DNA of 64,000 bases from Streptomyces halobius (lineage in GTDB: Bacteria > Actinomycetota > Actinomycetes > Streptomycetales > Streptomycetaceae), in NCBI RefSeq assembly GCF_023277745.1, contig NZ_CP086322.1:1984001-2048000 (forward strand), given 5' to 3'. The first letter of the stretch is position 1; each line of letters starts with the position of its first letter. The notes beneath the pieces were generated by a model. It was not told where the DNA came from. It saw nothing but the letters and a program-made list of their open reading frames with translations, and did no database searches. Positions 54,842 to 63,890 of the stretch are shown here, one piece after another. Position numbers and translations under genes: made by a program.

Positions 54842-55145
54842 CCGTGCCTCACCCCGTCCACGGGCCACCGCTTCAGCTGCCCGGCGAGCTCGCGAGAGAA
54901 GGCCGCGACCCGGGTGTAGACGCCGAGTGCCGGTGTGGCGGCGTTGTCGTGGGAGAGCCAGCTGACGACCACGATCAGCTTGCCTCCCGCGACGAGCGGA
55001 CCCCCCGCTGTCACCCTCCGCACGATGGTCACCGGTGACCGGATTGTTCGCGCAGACATGCGTCCTGGGGTCGAAGTCCCCGGGGTTGAGCCGCGCGCAC
55101 GTCCGGTCGGGCAGGACGCGCAGGTTGGCCGACCTAATGGCAGCC
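54842..55145 (-). pseudogene. Trypsin-like (S1) serine protease, C-terminal relic with frameshift
   Basis: The minus strand reads NLRVLPDRTCARLNPGDFDP, CANNPVTGDHRAEGDSGG, then one base out of frame GGPLVAGGKLIVVVSW and GVYTRVAAFSRELAGQLKRW. GDSGGPL is the S1 active-site Ser motif, and the order (Cys, GDSGG, VVSW, PGVYTRV) is that of chymotrypsin-like proteases. The shift is in a six-C run at 55001-55006. The N-terminal half with His and Asp is absent. It sits upstream of the histidine kinase, on the same strand. Confidence 0.75.
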
Positions 55146-55404
55146 GCGCATAACCGACAGGAATGCCTTTAGGCGAAGACGAAGACGAGGACGAGCAGCA
55201 CAACGAGAACGGCGAGCGTCTCCCACGCCTCTGGCCGCCTGGTGTCGACCGCACGGTTCGCGCGGCAGCATCGTCAGCCAGATCCCCGACCCGCCATTCC
55301 CACCCCAACGATCAAATCATCGTTGGAACACGGCCCAGGCGTCGCTCGACAGACGAGCCAACATCACTTTGGGCAGCTGGGGATAACCAGGTACTGTGCA
55401 ATGC

Positions 55405-55758
55405 ATGGAACCTGACATCGCAGGTAAGCCCGTCGCAAGCAAGGCGGAGAGCCAGCTCCGCAAGGGGGTGCTGGAGTACTGCGTGCTTGCGATCCTGCGG
55501 GACGGCCCGCGCTACGGCGTCGAGCTGCTCGAAACCCTCGGCGCGGTGAACGTCATGGTCACGAGCCAAGGGACCATCTACCCCTTGCTGTCGCGGCTGC
55601 GCCGTGACGGACTGGTGGAGACCCGCTGGCAGGAGTCCCCCAGCGGGCCGCCCCGGCGCTACTACGAGCTGACACCGCCGGGGCATGCGGCGCTGAAGGA
55701 GTTCACCGCTATCTGGCCGCACTTCCGTGACGCGGTCGACCACTTCATCACCGACTGA
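55405..55758 (+). CDS. PadR-family transcriptional regulator
   Basis: A 117-residue, short PadR protein: LRKGVLEYCVLAILRDGPRYG, then VTSQGTIYPLLSRLRRDGLV and PPRRYYELTPPGHAALKEF. The ATG at 55405 is within a GTGCAATGCATGG stretch; an in-frame GTG lies nine bases upstream. It is the first gene of a plus-strand unit with a HAAS-domain protein 12 bp downstream, a pairing seen widely in Gram-positive genomes. Confidence 0.9.
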   Translation: MEPDIAGKPVASKAESQLRKGVLEYCVLAILRDGPRYGVELLETLGAVNVMVTSQGTIYPLLSRLRRDGLVETRWQESPSGPPRRYYELTPPGHAALKEFTAIWPHFRDAVDHFITD

Positions 55759-55770
55759 CAGGAGACCACC

Positions 55771-56331
55771 ATGACGATCACCGAGCACCCGCTGGTGAAG
55801 AAGTACCTGGCCGCCGTGGCGCGTGAATCGGCCGGACTCAGCCCGGAACGCCGCAACGAACTGCTGGCCGACCTGGAGGAGCACATCGCCGTGGCCCTCG
55901 CGGAAGAGTCCGCCTCCGGCGACGACGAGATCCGCGCCGTGCTCGCACGCCTCGGCGACCCGCGCACGATCGCGGCCACCGTACTCGGCGATGAGCCCCC
56001 CGCTCCGCAGGTGAGCCGGGTGCGTCCTCTCGCCCTGCTGGTGCTGCTGGCGGTGGCCGGCCCGCTGATGGTCTTCCCCCTGCTGGGCCTCCCGGCCCTG
56101 ATCTGCGCGATCTGGTTGCTGTGGACCGCGCCGCAGTGGCGCAACCGCGACAAGGCGATCGGAACGGCAGCCGCCCTCGCGCCGCTGCTGTTCTGGGTGG
56201 CGCAGTTCGTGGTCTCCGCGGGCACGCTGAACTTCGGCCTCGGAGCATTCATCCCGGCCATGCTGGCCGTCCTGGCGCTCCCGGTCGCCGCCGCCGTCTA
56301 TCTGCTGTGGGCGGCGAGGCGCCGGTCGTGA
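55771..56331 (+). CDS. HAAS-domain (DUF1700-like) membrane protein
   Basis: A 186-residue protein. The N-terminal HAAS helices (HPLVKKYLAAVARESAGLSP, LLADLEEHIAVALAE, VLARLGDPRTIAATVL) are followed by three membrane helices. HAAS proteins are usually encoded after PadR regulators, as here, and are thought to work with them in membrane-linked regulation. The stop overlaps the GTG of the next gene. Confidence 0.88.
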   Translation: MTITEHPLVKKYLAAVARESAGLSPERRNELLADLEEHIAVALAEESASGDDEIRAVLARLGDPRTIAATVLGDEPPAPQVSRVRPLALLVLLAVAGPLMVFPLLGLPALICAIWLLWTAPQWRNRDKAIGTAAALAPLLFWVAQFVVSAGTLNFGLGAFIPAMLAVLALPVAAAVYLLWAARRRS

Positions 56332-57641
56332 CAGGGGCTTACCTGCTGCCGATCGGTACGGCTGCGCTGCTCTTCCCCGCTCTGGCCTTCGCGATGTTCG
56401 TGCCGACGGCGGTCGTCCTCTACCGGCGGCACGGCGTCATGACCCGCTGGCGGGTGCTGTCGCTGTACGGCGGCGTGTACTACGCGCTGACCGCCTTCTG
56501 CATGACGATCGTGCCGCTGCCGAAGCCGTCGGTTGATGTCTGCACGGCGTATCCGTCCTTCGTCGACCCCCAGTTCACGCCGGGCGTCGCCTTCTCAGAC
56601 ATCTGGAAGGAGGCACACCACCGCGTCACCCTCGACGCGCTGATCCTGCACAACCCGGCTCTCTGGCAGACCGTGTTCAACCTGGTCCTGCTGCTGCCGC
56701 TGGGTGCCTTCGTACGGATCCACTTCCGCCGCGGCCTCGCCGCTGCCACGGCGGCCGGATTCGCCGGATCGCTGTTCTTCGAACTGACCCAGTACAGCGG
56801 GCTGTGGGGCCTCTACGAGTGCCCGTACCGCCTCTTCGCCGTCGACGACCTCATCGTCAACACGGCGGGCGCCGCCCTCGGCTGGGCGGCCGCCGGGCCC
56901 CTGGCCCGTGCGCTGCCCGCCCTGGACGCCCTGGACGACCGCGCGCTCGCCCCGCTGGCCGCCGGAAAGGTCCCCTTCGGCCGCCGCCTCGTCGCCCTGC
57001 TGCTGGATGTCACGGGCACCGTGCTGCTGACCCCGGTCGTCGCGGCCATCGGATATTTCGTGCTCGGCGCGGAGACAGTGCTCTTGGCGCCGCCGGTCGC
57101 CTTCGGACTGTGGTTCGTTCTCATCCCGTGGCTGACGGGCGCGACACCGGGCAAGCACGTGCTGCTGCTGCGACTGGTCACGCCGGACGGCGGACGGCCG
57201 AGCCCCGCCCGGCTCGCGCTGCGCGCCCTGCTACTGAGTCCTCTCCTGCTGCTCACATGCCTCGGCGGGGGTGCGGCCCTTTCCCTCGCCACCAGTGCGG
57301 TCTTCGTCGGCGCCACCGCTTCCGCCGCCAACCCCGCCGCGCTGATCGAGATCGCGGGCCAGTTGAACTACCAGGAGGTCGCGTACAGCCTCGCGGCCGA
57401 CCCGGTAGCCGGACTCGTCCTGTTGCTACCCCCGGCCCTCTGCCTGACCCTGATCGGCGCCTGCGTGAGAGCCATCCGCCGCCACCCCCAGGGCCTGGGC
57501 CCACACGAAACCCTCTCCGGCATCCGCAACCACGCCCTCCCCCACACGCGCGCACGCACCAGCCCGGACGCGCCCGAGCCGGCCGATCCACACATGCCGG
57601 CGCCGGTGGCCGCGGCCGATGGCTCCCACACAGGTGGGTAA
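56328..57641 (+). CDS. VanZ-like/RDD fusion membrane protein
   Basis: A 437-residue protein with a VanZ-like N-terminal half (helices with LWQTVFNLVLLLPLGAFVRI, FFELTQYSGLWGLYECPYRL, FAVDDLIVNTAGAALGW) and an RDD-domain C-terminal half (FGRRLVALLLDVTGTVLLTP, WLTGATPGKHVLLLRLVTPD). Both families are of uncertain function; VanZ-type proteins can give low-level lipopeptide or teicoplanin resistance. The GTG start overlaps the HAAS stop (GTGA). The last 50 residues are a Pro/Ala/His-rich tail. Confidence 0.88.
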   Translation: MTGAYLLPIGTAALLFPALAFAMFVPTAVVLYRRHGVMTRWRVLSLYGGVYYALTAFCMTIVPLPKPSVDVCTAYPSFVDPQFTPGVAFSDIWKEAHHRVTLDALILHNPALWQTVFNLVLLLPLGAFVRIHFRRGLAAATAAGFAGSLFFELTQYSGLWGLYECPYRLFAVDDLIVNTAGAALGWAAAGPLARALPALDALDDRALAPLAAGKVPFGRRLVALLLDVTGTVLLTPVVAAIGYFVLGAETVLLAPPVAFGLWFVLIPWLTGATPGKHVLLLRLVTPDGGRPSPARLALRALLLSPLLLLTCLGGGAALSLATSAVFVGATASAANPAALIEIAGQLNYQEVAYSLAADPVAGLVLLLPPALCLTLIGACVRAIRRHPQGLGPHETLSGIRNHALPHTRARTSPDAPEPADPHMPAPVAAADGSHTGG

Positions 57642-57757
57642 CCGCCTCACACCTGCGCCCACACACCTGGTGCGCCACTCGCCCTCACCGCCGGGCACCA
57701 CACGTCCAACCCCACCGACGAACTCTGAGAATCCCCCACCAGCAAGAGGAGAGAACA

Positions 57758-58012
57758 ATGCAAACGCAGCTCGCACACCAGATGGCCCTCGCCCCTACGG
57801 GCGACATCATGATCGCCGGCGCAGTAGCCGCCGTGGCCCTCGGCGCTCTCGCGTTGTTCTTCGGCGCCCTGCTCAGCATCGTCAGGTCCGACCTCACCAG
57901 CGGGATGAAGCTGGTCTGGCTCGTTTTCTCCTTGATGGCCCCCTTCCTCGGGAGCCTGCTCTGGTTCCTCATCGGTCGCCGCGACTCCCAGCATCGGGCC
58001 GGCATCGCCTGA
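57758..58012 (+). CDS. PLDc_N-type small membrane protein
   Basis: An 84-residue protein with two membrane helices (IMIAGAVAAVALGALALFFG and LVWLVFSLMAPFLGSLLWFL) joined by RSDLTSGMKLV, and a tail LIGRRDSQ. This is the phospholipase-D N-terminal (PLDc_N) two-helix module, without any catalytic domain. GAGGAG lies seven bases before the ATG. It closes the PadR-HAAS-VanZ unit. Confidence 0.85.
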   Translation: MQTQLAHQMALAPTGDIMIAGAVAAVALGALALFFGALLSIVRSDLTSGMKLVWLVFSLMAPFLGSLLWFLIGRRDSQHRAGIA

Positions 58013-58334
58013 TTCCAAGAGCGCCCCGTCACCGTCTTCGTGTCCTGCAACGGGGCTCCCCGTATCCGCTTGGCGCGGTCTCCCACGTCATCACCCGCAG
58101 CCCCGCAGGAGGACCGATGCGGTGCGCCGGGTTCGCGGTCACCGACGACCGCGAGTGGACCTCCCGCGGCCGATGCCTGGCTGCAGGGTCCGCGACTCCA
58201 TGCGCAATGTCGACGCTCGATGCGCAGTGAATGCGCAAGTCCGGGCCTCGGTGCGCGCTGACTCCGGACCGCAACTACTGGGTGCTGATCTCTTCTGATC
58301 CTTCAGGGGGCACCCGCACATACTCGGCTCCGAC
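58013..58334. other. Intergenic region
   Basis: No gene is recognised. Repeated TGCGCA-like pieces near 58185-58255 (for example ATGCGCAATG, ATGCGCAGTGAATGCGCA) are notable but short. Confidence 0.4.
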
Positions 58335-58352
58335 ATGAGTAGCCGTACTCAT
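58335..58352. promoter_or_regulatory. Perfect palindrome upstream of the DUF2238 gene
   Basis: ATGAGTAGCCGTACTCAT (7-bp perfect arms, 4-nt centre) lies 57 bp upstream of the start codon at 58410. It is a likely repressor site; the binder is unknown, since no regulator gene is adjacent. Confidence 0.5.
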
Positions 58353-58409
58353 TGCTCCCCGAACCCGGGCCCCAGCACGATGGCGCCACCTGCACCAAGG
58401 AGCCCACCC

Positions 58410-59086
58410 ATGCCCGAGCCCCTCCTCACCTCGCTCACTCGACGCCCGGTGTCCGGGAAACGCGTACCGCGGCGGCCGCTGCCGACCGCACTCGTCGTGG
58501 TCGTCGTCGCGGGCATGGCGCTCTCCGCCTGGCACCCGTACGACTCGACGACGTGGCTGCTGGAGACTGTGTGGGTGCTTGTCGGGCTGCCTTTGGTCGT
58601 GCTGAGCCGACGGTGGTTCCCTCTCACGAATCTGCTGTGCTGTCTGCTCGCGGCGCACGCGCTGGTGCTCGCCGTGGGCGGCCATTACACGTACGCGCAG
58701 GTCCCGTTGGGCGACTGGGTGCAGGGCGGGCTCGGACTCGCCCGCAATCCTACGACCGGTTCGGACACCTCGTGCAGGGCTTCGTGCCCGCCGTCCTGGT
58801 GCGGGAGCTGCTCAGCCGGACCTCACCGCTGCGCGGCAGTCGCTGGCTGGCGCCGCTGACCGTGTGCGCCTGCCTCGCCTTCAGCGCGATCTTCGAGATG
58901 TTCGAGTGGGCGGCCGCGGAGATCGGCGGACACACGGCCAACGACTTCCTCGCCACCCAAGGCGATGTGTGGGACACCCAGTGGGACATGTTCTGCGCGC
59001 TGATCGGGGCGACTGTCTCGGTGCTGCTGCTGAGCCACGTGCACGACCGTCAGCTCGACGCACTCGCGGCGGCGGAGCGGCGGTAG
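58410..59086 (+). pseudogene. DUF2238 (YjdF-like) membrane protein gene with one frameshift
   Basis: The start ATG has AAGGAG seven bases upstream. The first frame gives helices LPTALVVVVVAGMALSAWHP and NLLCCLLAAHALVLAVGGHY, then loses sense after GLARNP (near 58752). The rest continues one base out: YDRFGHLVQGFVPAVLVREL, FSAIFEMFEWAAAEIGGHTA and GDVWDTQWDMFCALIGATVS, which are DUF2238 hallmarks. One missing base at AATCCTACG explains the break. The full product would be about 225 residues. Confidence 0.78.
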
Positions 59087-59149
59087 TGCCGTAACAGACG
59101 GCCGCCCGGTCGTATGTCGTTCCTACCAGCAGCCCTCCACCTGCTTTGA

Positions 59150-59320
59150 TGTGATCGCTGAACGAGTCTGCTGGGAGCCGAGGCGTTCCAGAGGACCACT
59201 CCTCGACCAGACCGCCGAGATGTGGGCGGGAGATGCTGGTGAAGGCAGGATGGGGCAGGGCCGCACGGGCGCACTCCTTCGTCATCACACACAAGGAATC
59301 CGTGCGGCCGTCTCCACGTC
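59150..59320 (-). pseudogene. IS5-like transposase, N-terminal fragment (third relic)
   Basis: The minus strand reads MTKECARAALPHPAFTSISR and PHLGGLVEEW, aligning with the start of the relic at 668-1485 (IKQARATMSHPALCGVTRQHLGEL). The preceding bases (GGCCGCACGGATTCCTTGTG) also match. The sequence stops matching after about 60 residues. Confidence 0.65.
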
Positions 59321-59346
59321 ACGCGACGACGTGGCCCGCGGCCTGG

Positions 59347-59800
59347 TCAATCCTGGTCTCGGTCGGTGAGCGCCGCTGCGGTAGCGCGGGCGAAGGCTTC
59401 CGGGTTGTCCAGCATGATGTTGTGTCGGCAGTCCGGGATCGCGACGACGGACACCCCGGCTTCGGTGAGGGCGTCGGTGCCCGGAAGCGGGCCGTCGGCC
59501 TCGGGGAGCAGGTAGGTTCGAGGAGTCTTCAGGTCCAGCAGAAGCTCGCGCACGGTGGGGACAGTGCCGCGGGTGAGGTGGACCGCGCTGCGATGCAGGG
59601 CCTCCGGCCGGCCAGCCGCATCGTGGACCACCAGTGGGCGCCGGCCGGTCCCGGACGTCCTCCCACCCGCCGGCCAGAAACTCGTGCTCGGCATAGGCGG
59701 CAATCCCGCTGCTGCCTCCCGAGCCGGGCGTGGGCTCGATTGGGTCGAAGAGTCCCCGGAAAATGCTGGTGAGCCTTTGCCTGCCCCCGGTTGTCCTGCC
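59347..59800 (-). pseudogene. Alpha/beta-hydrolase, C-terminal relic with frameshift
   Basis: The minus strand reads AYAEHEFLAGGWEDVRDRPA in one frame and then GRPEALHRSAVHLTRGTVPT, RTYLLPEADGPLPGTDALTE and VAIPDCRHNIMLDNPEAFAR in another, ending with a stop at 59347. The last segment has the catalytic-His neighbourhood of alpha/beta-hydrolases (H in CRHNIMLDNPEAFA). The nucleophile half is missing. Confidence 0.65.
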
Positions 59801-59832
59801 TCGTCCTGAACAGGCCAGGGAGGTCCCCCACC

Positions 59833-60375
59833 GTGAGCAGCACCACGTCGTCCTTTCCCGAGCGGATCGAGCTCTCGGGGAAGGGTCTCGTCCTCCGCGA
59901 CTGGACGGAGGCGGACCTGGCCGCGATGCCGGAGCTGTTTGACCACCCCGACATCGCGTACTGGACACCGATCGTCTCCCCCTTCGACAAAGCGGCCGCC
60001 CGCGCACGGCTGGACCGGGACCGGCAGCTGCGGGCGGAGGGCACGACCATCCTGCTCGCCATCACCGTCGACGGCGACGCACCGCTCGGCGAGGTGATGT
60101 TGCGGCGTGCCCCGGAGGGCACGGAGCTCGGCTACGCGGTCGGCCCGGCGCACCGCGGCCAGGGGCTGGCGGCGCGGGCGGTGCGGGTGATGGCCGCGTA
60201 CGCCTTCGAGCAGTTGGGCACGGGGCAGGTGATCCTGGAGCTGGAGGCCGAGAACGCCGCCAGCGTCGCCGTGGCCACCAAGGCGGGCTTCAGACTGCTC
60301 GACGTGCCGCTGATCACGGGTGAGGAGAAGGGGCGGCCCTACGCCCTGCAGACGTGGGGTCTGAACCGCCCCTGA
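59833..60375 (+). CDS. GNAT-family N-acetyltransferase (RimJ/RimL type)
   Basis: A 180-residue acetyltransferase. The fold begins LVLRDWTEADLAAMPELFDH, the acetyl-CoA loop is YAVGPAHRGQGLAARAVRVM, and ENAASVAVATKAGFRLL closes it, as in RimJ/RimL enzymes that acetylate N-termini or small molecules. The GTG start has AGGGAGG eight bases before it. It stands alone between relics. The substrate is unknown. Confidence 0.87.
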   Translation: MSSTTSSFPERIELSGKGLVLRDWTEADLAAMPELFDHPDIAYWTPIVSPFDKAAARARLDRDRQLRAEGTTILLAITVDGDAPLGEVMLRRAPEGTELGYAVGPAHRGQGLAARAVRVMAAYAFEQLGTGQVILELEAENAASVAVATKAGFRLLDVPLITGEEKGRPYALQTWGLNRP

Positions 60376-60801
60376 CCCTCAGCCTCCACCACGAGCACCC
60401 GATCGCACGCTCACCCCAGGACCATGACCGCCAGCTTCCGGATGAACAAACCTCATTGAGCTGATTCCAACTTGAAAACTGCTGGTCAGTGGGGATGGAG
60501 GGGCACCGGCTCACCTCAGGGACGACGGTCGCCCCTCGAAGCCGGCACGAGCATGCCCAGCGATCACGCCGTTCCGTCCGGGACTCTCAAGGCCCCGACA
60601 GAATCACTTCTCTGGCGGGGCATCAGTTCCTTCTGTTGCTTGCAACCCTCTTTCACTGCCATGTGAACTGTGAAATTGTACGGTCACACTTTCCGCGAGC
60701 ATGACAGCTCCGAAAGTGTGCAACTTCCCTTGCCATCACGGTCCGCACCCCCCACCCCCGTGCCCCACGCACGGCTGCCGACCGGCCTGGAGGCCATCGC
60801 T
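60376..60801. other. Intergenic region before the collagenase gene
   Basis: No gene is recognised. The frame of the collagenase stays open upstream to 60670, but the added residues (KLYGHTFREHDSSESVQLPL) are not signal-like, so I exclude them. AT-rich bases near 60440-60480 and 60640-60700 probably include the promoter. Confidence 0.4.
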
Positions 60802-62766
60802 ATGCGCAGACCCCCCACCTTCAAGAAACTCGCCCAACTGCTGATACCTACCGTGGCCGCCGCCGGTCTGGGGCTCACCATGCTCGCCCCCAACGGCGGG
60901 GCGGCACCGGCCGGCGCCGAGGCACCCAAGCCCGCACCGAGGTCGGCCCCCGCCCCACAGCCCGCCTCCGCCACCGTGCTCGCCGCCGATCTCGCACCCG
61001 GACACGCCGCCGACCCCGCACGATCGGCCACGAACGCCGCGCAACGCCCTCCGCGCCCCGCGGCCCAGAACGCCGCAGAGCGCAAGAAGGCCCGCTCTGC
61101 GGCGAAAGCCGCGGCGGACTGTAACGTCAGCGACTTCACTTCGAAGACCGGTGCTGCCCTGGTCGAGCAGATCAAGCAGTCGGAAACCGCCTGCATCAAC
61201 ACGCTGTTCAACGTGGCCGGTGAGGACTCCAAGGCCCTCTTCCGCGAGGAACAGATGGTCACGGTGGCGAACGCGTTCAAGGATGTCGCGACCAACTACC
61301 CAGGGGACAACAGCACTTCCGCAACCCAGATGGTGCTGTACCTGCGCGCCGGCTACTACATCCAGTACAACCAGCCGGAGAACGTCGGCGAATACGGCCC
61401 GACGCTGAAGAGCGCCATTCAGGGCGCCCTGGACGGCTTCTTCGGCTCGTCCCACGCCTTCGACGTCACCGAGGCCAACGGAGAAACCCTGTCCGAGACG
61501 GTCACCCTGATCGACAGCTCCGAAGAGAACGCCCGCTACCTCGACGTGGTCAAGCATCTGCAGAAGGACTACAACTCGTCGTACGACCAGTTCTACGGGA
61601 TGCTCGCGGCGGTCAACAACACCTACACCGTGCTGTTCCGCGGGCACCAGCTGCCGGAGTTCGCGGAAGCCGTGAAGGCCGACCCGAGCGTCCTCACCGG
61701 ACTGCGTGACTTCGCCGTGGCCCACGACGATCTGCTCGGCACCGACAAGTCCTACCTGGCCAGCAATGCCGGACGCGAACTCGGCCGCTTTCTTCAGCAC
61801 GCCGGCCTCAAGGACACCGTCAAGCCGCTGATCAAGGAGCTGCTCGGCCGCAGCGAGATCACCGGGCGCACCGCCCCGCTCTGGGTCGGCATCGCCCAGA
61901 TGACGGATGAGTTCGACAAGGAGAACTGCGCCGAGTACGACACCTGTGACCTGCAGAACCGCGTGCGCGACGCCGTGCTGACGGTCAAGCACACATGCGG
62001 TCCGAGCGCGAAGATCCTCGCGCAGGAGCTGACCACGTCCGAACTCTCGGCCACCTGCGACAGCATCCTCAAGCAGGACCCGGTCTTCCACGACATCGTC
62101 AAGGACGACGGCCCGGTCAAGGACGACAACAACACCAGCATCGAGATCGTCGCCTTCAACTCCAGTACCGACTACAAGACCTACGCCGGTGTCGTCTTCG
62201 GCATCGACACCAACAACGGCGGCATGTACCTGGAGGGCGACCCGGCCGCCGAGGGCAACCAGCCGCGCTTCATCGCCTACGAGCAGCCGGCCGAGGACGG
62301 CTCCTTCCAGATCTGGAACCTCAACCACGAGTACACCCACTACCTCGACGGCCGCTTCGACATGTACGGCGACTTCGCAGCCGGGCAGACCACACCGACC
62401 GTGATGTGGATCGAGGGTTTCGCCGAGTACCTCTCCTACTCCTACCGCGGCATCACCTACGACCGGGCGATCGAGGAGGCGGGCAAGAGCACCTACAAGC
62501 TCAGCCAGCTCTTCGGGACCACCTACGACAACGCCGACACCACCCGTATCTACCAGTGGGGCTACCTGGGCGTCCGATACATGCTCCAATCGCACCCCGA
62601 GGACGTGGCCACCCTGCTCGGCCACTACCGCGCAGGCGAGTACGACGCCGCCTACAGCCTGCTTCGCGACACCATCGGCACCCAGTACGACGCCGGCTTC
62701 ACCGACTGGCTGAGCAAGTGCGCCGGCGGCGACTGCGGCCAACTGCCGGCCCGGAGCGGCCGGTGA
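60802..62766 (+). CDS. Secreted M9-family collagenase (catalytic module only)
   Basis: A 654-residue exported metalloprotease of the microbial collagenase family. The signal region is [20 protein letters not shown], followed by an Ala/Pro-rich linker to about residue 110. The activator domain runs to about 400. The zinc site is His509-Glu510-Tyr-Thr-His513 with Glu542 in [10 protein letters not shown]. The protein ends without the PKD or collagen-binding domains of clostridial enzymes. GGAGG lies eight bases before the ATG. A strong hairpin follows. Confidence 0.92.
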   Translation: MRRPPTFKKLAQLLIPTVAAAGLGLTMLAPNGGAAPAGAEAPKPAPRSAPAPQPASATVLAADLAPGHAADPARSATNAAQRPPRPAAQNAAERKKARSAAKAAADCNVSDFTSKTGAALVEQIKQSETACINTLFNVAGEDSKALFREEQMVTVANAFKDVATNYPGDNSTSATQMVLYLRAGYYIQYNQPENVGEYGPTLKSAIQGALDGFFGSSHAFDVTEANGETLSETVTLIDSSEENARYLDVVKHLQKDYNSSYDQFYGMLAAVNNTYTVLFRGHQLPEFAEAVKADPSVLTGLRDFAVAHDDLLGTDKSYLASNAGRELGRFLQHAGLKDTVKPLIKELLGRSEITGRTAPLWVGIAQMTDEFDKENCAEYDTCDLQNRVRDAVLTVKHTCGPSAKILAQELTTSELSATCDSILKQDPVFHDIVKDDGPVKDDNNTSIEIVAFNSSTDYKTYAGVVFGIDTNNGGMYLEGDPAAEGNQPRFIAYEQPAEDGSFQIWNLNHEYTHYLDGRFDMYGDFAAGQTTPTVMWIEGFAEYLSYSYRGITYDRAIEEAGKSTYKLSQLFGTTYDNADTTRIYQWGYLGVRYMLQSHPEDVATLLGHYRAGEYDAAYSLLRDTIGTQYDAGFTDWLSKCAGGDCGQLPARSGR

Positions 62767-62803
62767 CCGGGGCCTCGGTCACCGGCAAGAACTGAGCCAG
62801 GAG

Positions 62804-62846
62804 AGCCTGGTGTCCCGCGCATCGTTCGTGCGCGGGACACCAGGCT
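62804..62846. terminator. Perfect 18-bp hairpin after the collagenase gene
   Basis: AGCCTGGTGTCCCGCGCA (62804-62821) pairs fully with 62829-62846 around TCGTTCG, 37 bp past the stop. The truncated minus-strand regulator begins right beyond it. Confidence 0.85.
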
Positions 62847-62869
62847 TCTCAACTGTCCCGGTTCGTCAT

Positions 62870-63068
62870 GGGAGGCCCGGTGCACGGTGTCGGCGACCCG
62901 GATGGCCAGACGGGTCTTGCCGGCCCCGCCGGGACCGGTGAGCGTCAGCAGACGGGAGCCGGACAGCAGCCTTTTCGCCTCGGCGATCTCGCGTCGACGG
63001 CCGACGAAGCTGGTGACATCGGGCGGCAGAGCGCCGACGCCGTCCGGGGCGATGGTTTCGGCTTTCAC
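62870..63068 (-). pseudogene. N-terminal fragment of an NB-ARC/AfsR-like regulator
   Basis: From a GTG at 63068 the frame reads [40 protein letters not shown] and [20 protein letters not shown]. This is the start of the ATPase domain of LuxR/AfsR-type regulators (LPxxxTSFVGRxxE, Walker [11 protein letters not shown]). Coding sense ends near the hairpin at 62846, so over 80 percent of the protein is missing. Confidence 0.7.
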
Positions 63069-63280
63069 GTTCTTGCATCCGCGACAGACTGCTGATCCAC
63101 AACAGAGTGCCGACAAGTCGATGGCAGTTCAGTGCGCGGAACTCGGCCTGCCGGGCTGCTCACCTTTCAGCCTAGGTGCTCGCGTGAATACGTACCCATA
63201 TACGTATTTTCCCCATCGTCCCGGGCGCCTCCCCCCGCGCATGGTGAACCTCTCATTTCCCATTCGACGCGGGACGTCCC

Positions 63281-63685
63281 ATGCACCAGGCCATCCTCAC
63301 GTGCTCCCTCACCGACACCGCCTCCGTGGGCACGATCCTGCCGCCCGTCGCATCGTCGGTGCGGCAGGCACGGGCCCTCACCCGCTCCGAGCTCGCCTCC
63401 CGAGGGCTGACCGACCACGAGGGCACCGCCGAGCTCCTCGTCAGCGAGCTGGTCACCAACGCGCTGCGTTACGCGGCCTGCGCGGTCCGGCTGTCCCTGT
63501 CCTTCCGGGGCGACACACTGCACTGCGAGGTCGAGGACACCAGCCTTGGTCCATCGGTCGTGCGCGGAGCCCGCGAGGAGGACGAGAGTGGCCGCGGCCT
63601 GCTGCTGGTCCAGGAGCTCGCCCGAGCATGGGGCAGACGTGACTCGCGGGTGGGCAAGGTCGTCTGGTTCGAACTCGGGCTGTGA
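63281..63685 (+). CDS. Anti-sigma-factor-type ATPase (HATPase_c_2, RsbW-like)
   Basis: A 134-residue single-domain GHKL ATPase. Motifs are TAELLVSELVTNALRYA (N box), EVEDTSLGP (G1 region) and ESGRGLLLVQELARAWGRR (G2), with the closing KVVWFELGL. Streptomyces encodes dozens of such proteins, which act as anti-sigma kinases or with receptors. No sigma factor or anti-anti-sigma partner adjoins it. The ribosome site before the ATG is weak (GACGGGACG). Confidence 0.88.
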   Translation: MHQAILTCSLTDTASVGTILPPVASSVRQARALTRSELASRGLTDHEGTAELLVSELVTNALRYAACAVRLSLSFRGDTLHCEVEDTSLGPSVVRGAREEDESGRGLLLVQELARAWGRRDSRVGKVVWFELGL

Positions 63686-63890
63686 GACTTCTGCACGCGC
63701 CCTCCCCAGTCGTGGACTCCGAGCACGGGCTGCGGCTCCGGCGGCGACCCCCACGCCCCGATATCCACAGAGGCCGACGCCGCACCGCCACGAGAGCCGC
63801 CGTCGGCCCTGCTCTGCCTGTGCTGGGACCAGTGGCAGCCCTGCGTGGATGTCGGTTCCCTGCAGGCCGAGGACGACGTCCTCCTGCGGG
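63686..63890. other. Intergenic region
   Basis: Convergent gene ends flank this stretch. No gene or clear terminator is seen. Confidence 0.4.

Noticed and set aside
60736..62742. 668-residue minus-strand frame over the collagenase gene
   Set aside because: Val/Gly-rich shadow with no motif; the plus strand has HEYTH and GFAEY.
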